Shown: positions 62,951-64,000 of the stretch, one piece after another
Position numbering within the stretch: the stretch's first letter is position 1
How the letters are laid out: every line of letters starts with the position of its first letter
Translations under genes and position numbers: made by a program
Assembly: GCA_963704295.1 (NCBI GenBank)
Contig: OY969884.1
Location: forward strand, 2,356,001 to 2,420,000
DNA from: JACCVL01 sp963704295
Lineage (GTDB): Bacteria; Actinomycetota; Actinomycetes; Propionibacteriales; Nocardioidaceae
Direction: 5' to 3'
Length of the DNA stretch: 64,000 nucleotides
Notes under the pieces: generated by a model
Told to the model about the DNA's origin: nothing
The model's input: the letters and a program-made list of their open reading frames with translations, nothing else
The model's database searches: none

Positions 62951-63921
62951 GCGTGGCCGGGGCGGCGGGGCTGTCCCGCCGGCTGGGCGCAGCGGCGGCC
63001 GGTCTCGGTCTGCTCGCGGCCGGGTGTGCGTCCGGCGGTCCCGCCGACCGTGGCAGCCGGCCGGCAGCGGTGGACCTGGAGCGACGGGTGGGCGGTCCGG
63101 TGGTCGTCGCTGCCGCGGGGGACATCGCCGACTGCGCCGGCGCGGGGTGCGCGTCCGCTCGGACCGCCAGGCGGGTGGCGCGGATCGACGCCGACCTGGT
63201 CCTGACGCTCGGCGACAACCAGTACCCGCGCGGCGGGTACCGCGACTTCATGGCCGAGTACGACCGCACGTGGGGCCGGTTCCGCAGTCTGACCTCCCCG
63301 GTGCCCGGCAACCACGAGTACCTGCGGCCAGCTGCCCGGGGCTACTTCCGTTACTTCGGCGCTCGTGCCGGCGGGCGCGACCGCGGCTACTACAGCCAGG
63401 ACGTGGGCAGCTGGCACCTGGTGGCGCTCAACTCCGGCAACGGGAGCTGTCGCCCGGTCCGCTGCGGCCGTGACTCGGCGCAGGTGCGGTGGCTGCGTCG
63501 CGACCTGAGGCGTGCTGATGCGCGGTGCTTGCTGGGCTACTGGCACCACCCGCCCTGGTCCGGCGGGCAGCACGGCAACAACGGCCGGGTGCGCGTGCTG
63601 TGGCGGGTGCTGGCCCGGCACGGTGCCGACCTCGTCCTCAACGGCCACGACCACGACTACGAGCGGTTCGCCCGGCGGAACGCGTCCGGGGCGGCGGCGC
63701 CGGACGGCGTCCGGCAGTTCGTCGTGGGGACCGGCGGTGCCGAGCTGCGGCCGTTCGGTGCCCCACCCGGGGCGCTGGTCGAACGACGGATCGCCGGCCG
63801 GCACGGTGTGCTCCGACTCGCTCTGGGTGACGACAGCTACCGCTGGCGCTATCTGCCGGGGCGGGGTGCCGCCCTCGACGCCGGTGGACCGGTGGGCTGC
63901 GGCCCAGCAGCCCGGCACTGA
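62947..63921 (+). CDS. Exported calcineurin-like metallophosphoesterase (lipoprotein)
   Basis: 324-residue protein with a lipobox L-L-A-A-G-C near residue 27 after an Arg-containing signal. The metallophosphatase core has G-D-I-A-D (metal 1), L-G-D-N-Q-Y (metal bridge), G-N-H-E-Y, W-H-H-P-P, and N-G-H-D-H-D-Y-E-R (metal 2). It resembles secreted purple-acid-phosphatase-like phosphoesterases of actinobacteria. Substrate unknown, probably a phosphomonoester or diester outside the membrane. GTG start at 62947 overlaps the channel gene, which suggests shared transcription but no clear shared role. Confidence 0.82.
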   Translation: MSVAGAAGLSRRLGAAAAGLGLLAAGCASGGPADRGSRPAAVDLERRVGGPVVVAAAGDIADCAGAGCASARTARRVARIDADLVLTLGDNQYPRGGYRDFMAEYDRTWGRFRSLTSPVPGNHEYLRPAARGYFRYFGARAGGRDRGYYSQDVGSWHLVALNSGNGSCRPVRCGRDSAQVRWLRRDLRRADARCLLGYWHHPPWSGGQHGNNGRVRVLWRVLARHGADLVLNGHDHDYERFARRNASGAAAPDGVRQFVVGTGGAELRPFGAPPGALVERRIAGRHGVLRLALGDDSYRWRYLPGRGAALDAGGPVGCGPAARH

Positions 63922-63926
63922 CCGGC

Positions 63927-64000
63927 ATGCGCGTCGTCGTGGTGGGTGCCGGCGTCATCGGGCTCTCGGCTGCCGTCCTGCTCGCCGAGGCAGGAAACGA
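63927..64000 (+). CDS. FAD-dependent oxidase, start only (cut by window edge)
   Basis: 24 codons visible: M-R-V-V-V-V-G-A-G-V-I-G-L-S-A-A-V-L-L-A-E-A-G. This is the dinucleotide-binding beta-alpha start (G-x-G-x-x-G) of a D-amino-acid-oxidase-like flavoprotein. Only the fold of the first strand and helix can be judged; the I-G-L-S-A-A form favours DAO-type oxidases over other FAD proteins. It starts 5 bases after the previous stop and continues beyond the window. Confidence 0.6.
   Translation, partial: MRVVVVGAGVIGLSAAVLLAEAGN

Noticed and set aside
1..64000. A defence system, phage or insertion sequence
   Set aside because: No transposase, integrase, restriction, toxin-antitoxin, retron or phage gene was recognised; apart from the acetyltransferase cassette the window is core chromosomal gene content.

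Overview
The window is a high-GC (about 70 percent or more by eye) chromosomal segment from an actinobacterium (Actinomycetota). The evidence is consistent: a WhiB regulator, a SigR/RsrA thiol-stress pair, a SigF/RsbW pair, the fused 2-oxoglutarate decarboxylase Kgd, the 24-residue ribosomal protein bL37, many GTG starts, and many genes with a TANNNT box 6-8 bases before the start codon, as in leaderless actinobacterial mRNAs. Ni-superoxide dismutase, MeaA and separate atpF and atpH genes argue against Mycobacterium itself; I cannot name the genus. Almost everything is core genome. There is no phage, insertion sequence or CRISPR array.

Layout. 12-3782: ferric-iron type ABC importer, followed by an acetyltransferase. 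4328-5919 (minus): CBS protein, then a crcB / DUF190 / crcB fluoride-export operon. 5986-8402: membrane proteins around hisN. 8409-21373: a block whose gene content matches, from memory, the M. tuberculosis Rv3219-Rv3228 neighbourhood (rsgA, aroA, a SRAP protein, sigR/rsrA, pdtaS, whiB1), with an acetolactate-synthase-like enzyme and a carboxylate symporter inserted. 21643-24272: sigF/rsbW and the divergent sodN/sodX pair. 24442-31329: malic enzyme, a quinone reductase, a small acetyltransferase cassette flanked by repeats, a tiny DUF6104 gene and kgd. 31489-34587: cell-surface proteins and a tRNA-Arg. 35094-58479: a second large block matching M. tuberculosis Rv1292-Rv1314c (argS, lysA, hom, thrC, thrB, rho, rpmE, prfA, prmC, a Sua5 protein, wecA-like, the complete atp operon, a DUF2550 protein, a cobalamin adenosyltransferase). 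58498-64000: hydroxyacyl-CoA dehydrogenase, the B12-dependent mutase MeaA, a K+ channel, a metallophosphoesterase and the start of an FAD oxidase.

How the parts connect. LysA, Hom, ThrC and ThrB form an overlapping aspartate-family amino-acid operon. Rho, bL31, RF1 and PrmC are transcription/translation functions leading into wall-lipid and ATP-synthase genes. The cobalamin adenosyltransferase can supply adenosylcobalamin to MeaA, and the neighbouring dehydrogenase acts on C4 acyl-CoAs, pointing to ethylmalonyl-CoA type metabolism. SigR/RsrA, Ni-SOD and a thiol peroxidase cover oxidative stress.

The most interesting non-coding signals are: (1) a SigR-type promoter placed to make an N-terminally extended SigR while a second promoter makes the short form; (2) an acetyltransferase gene bracketed by two outward-pointing arrays, each of five copies of a 22-bp unit; (3) a 45-bp palindromic dispersed repeat that forms the first codons of prmC and recurs at 11276; (4) an apparent frameshift in the low-complexity region of rho, behind a highly structured rho leader; (5) three perfect hairpins in the malic-enzyme leader; and (6) a near-consensus CRP site upstream of whiB1.
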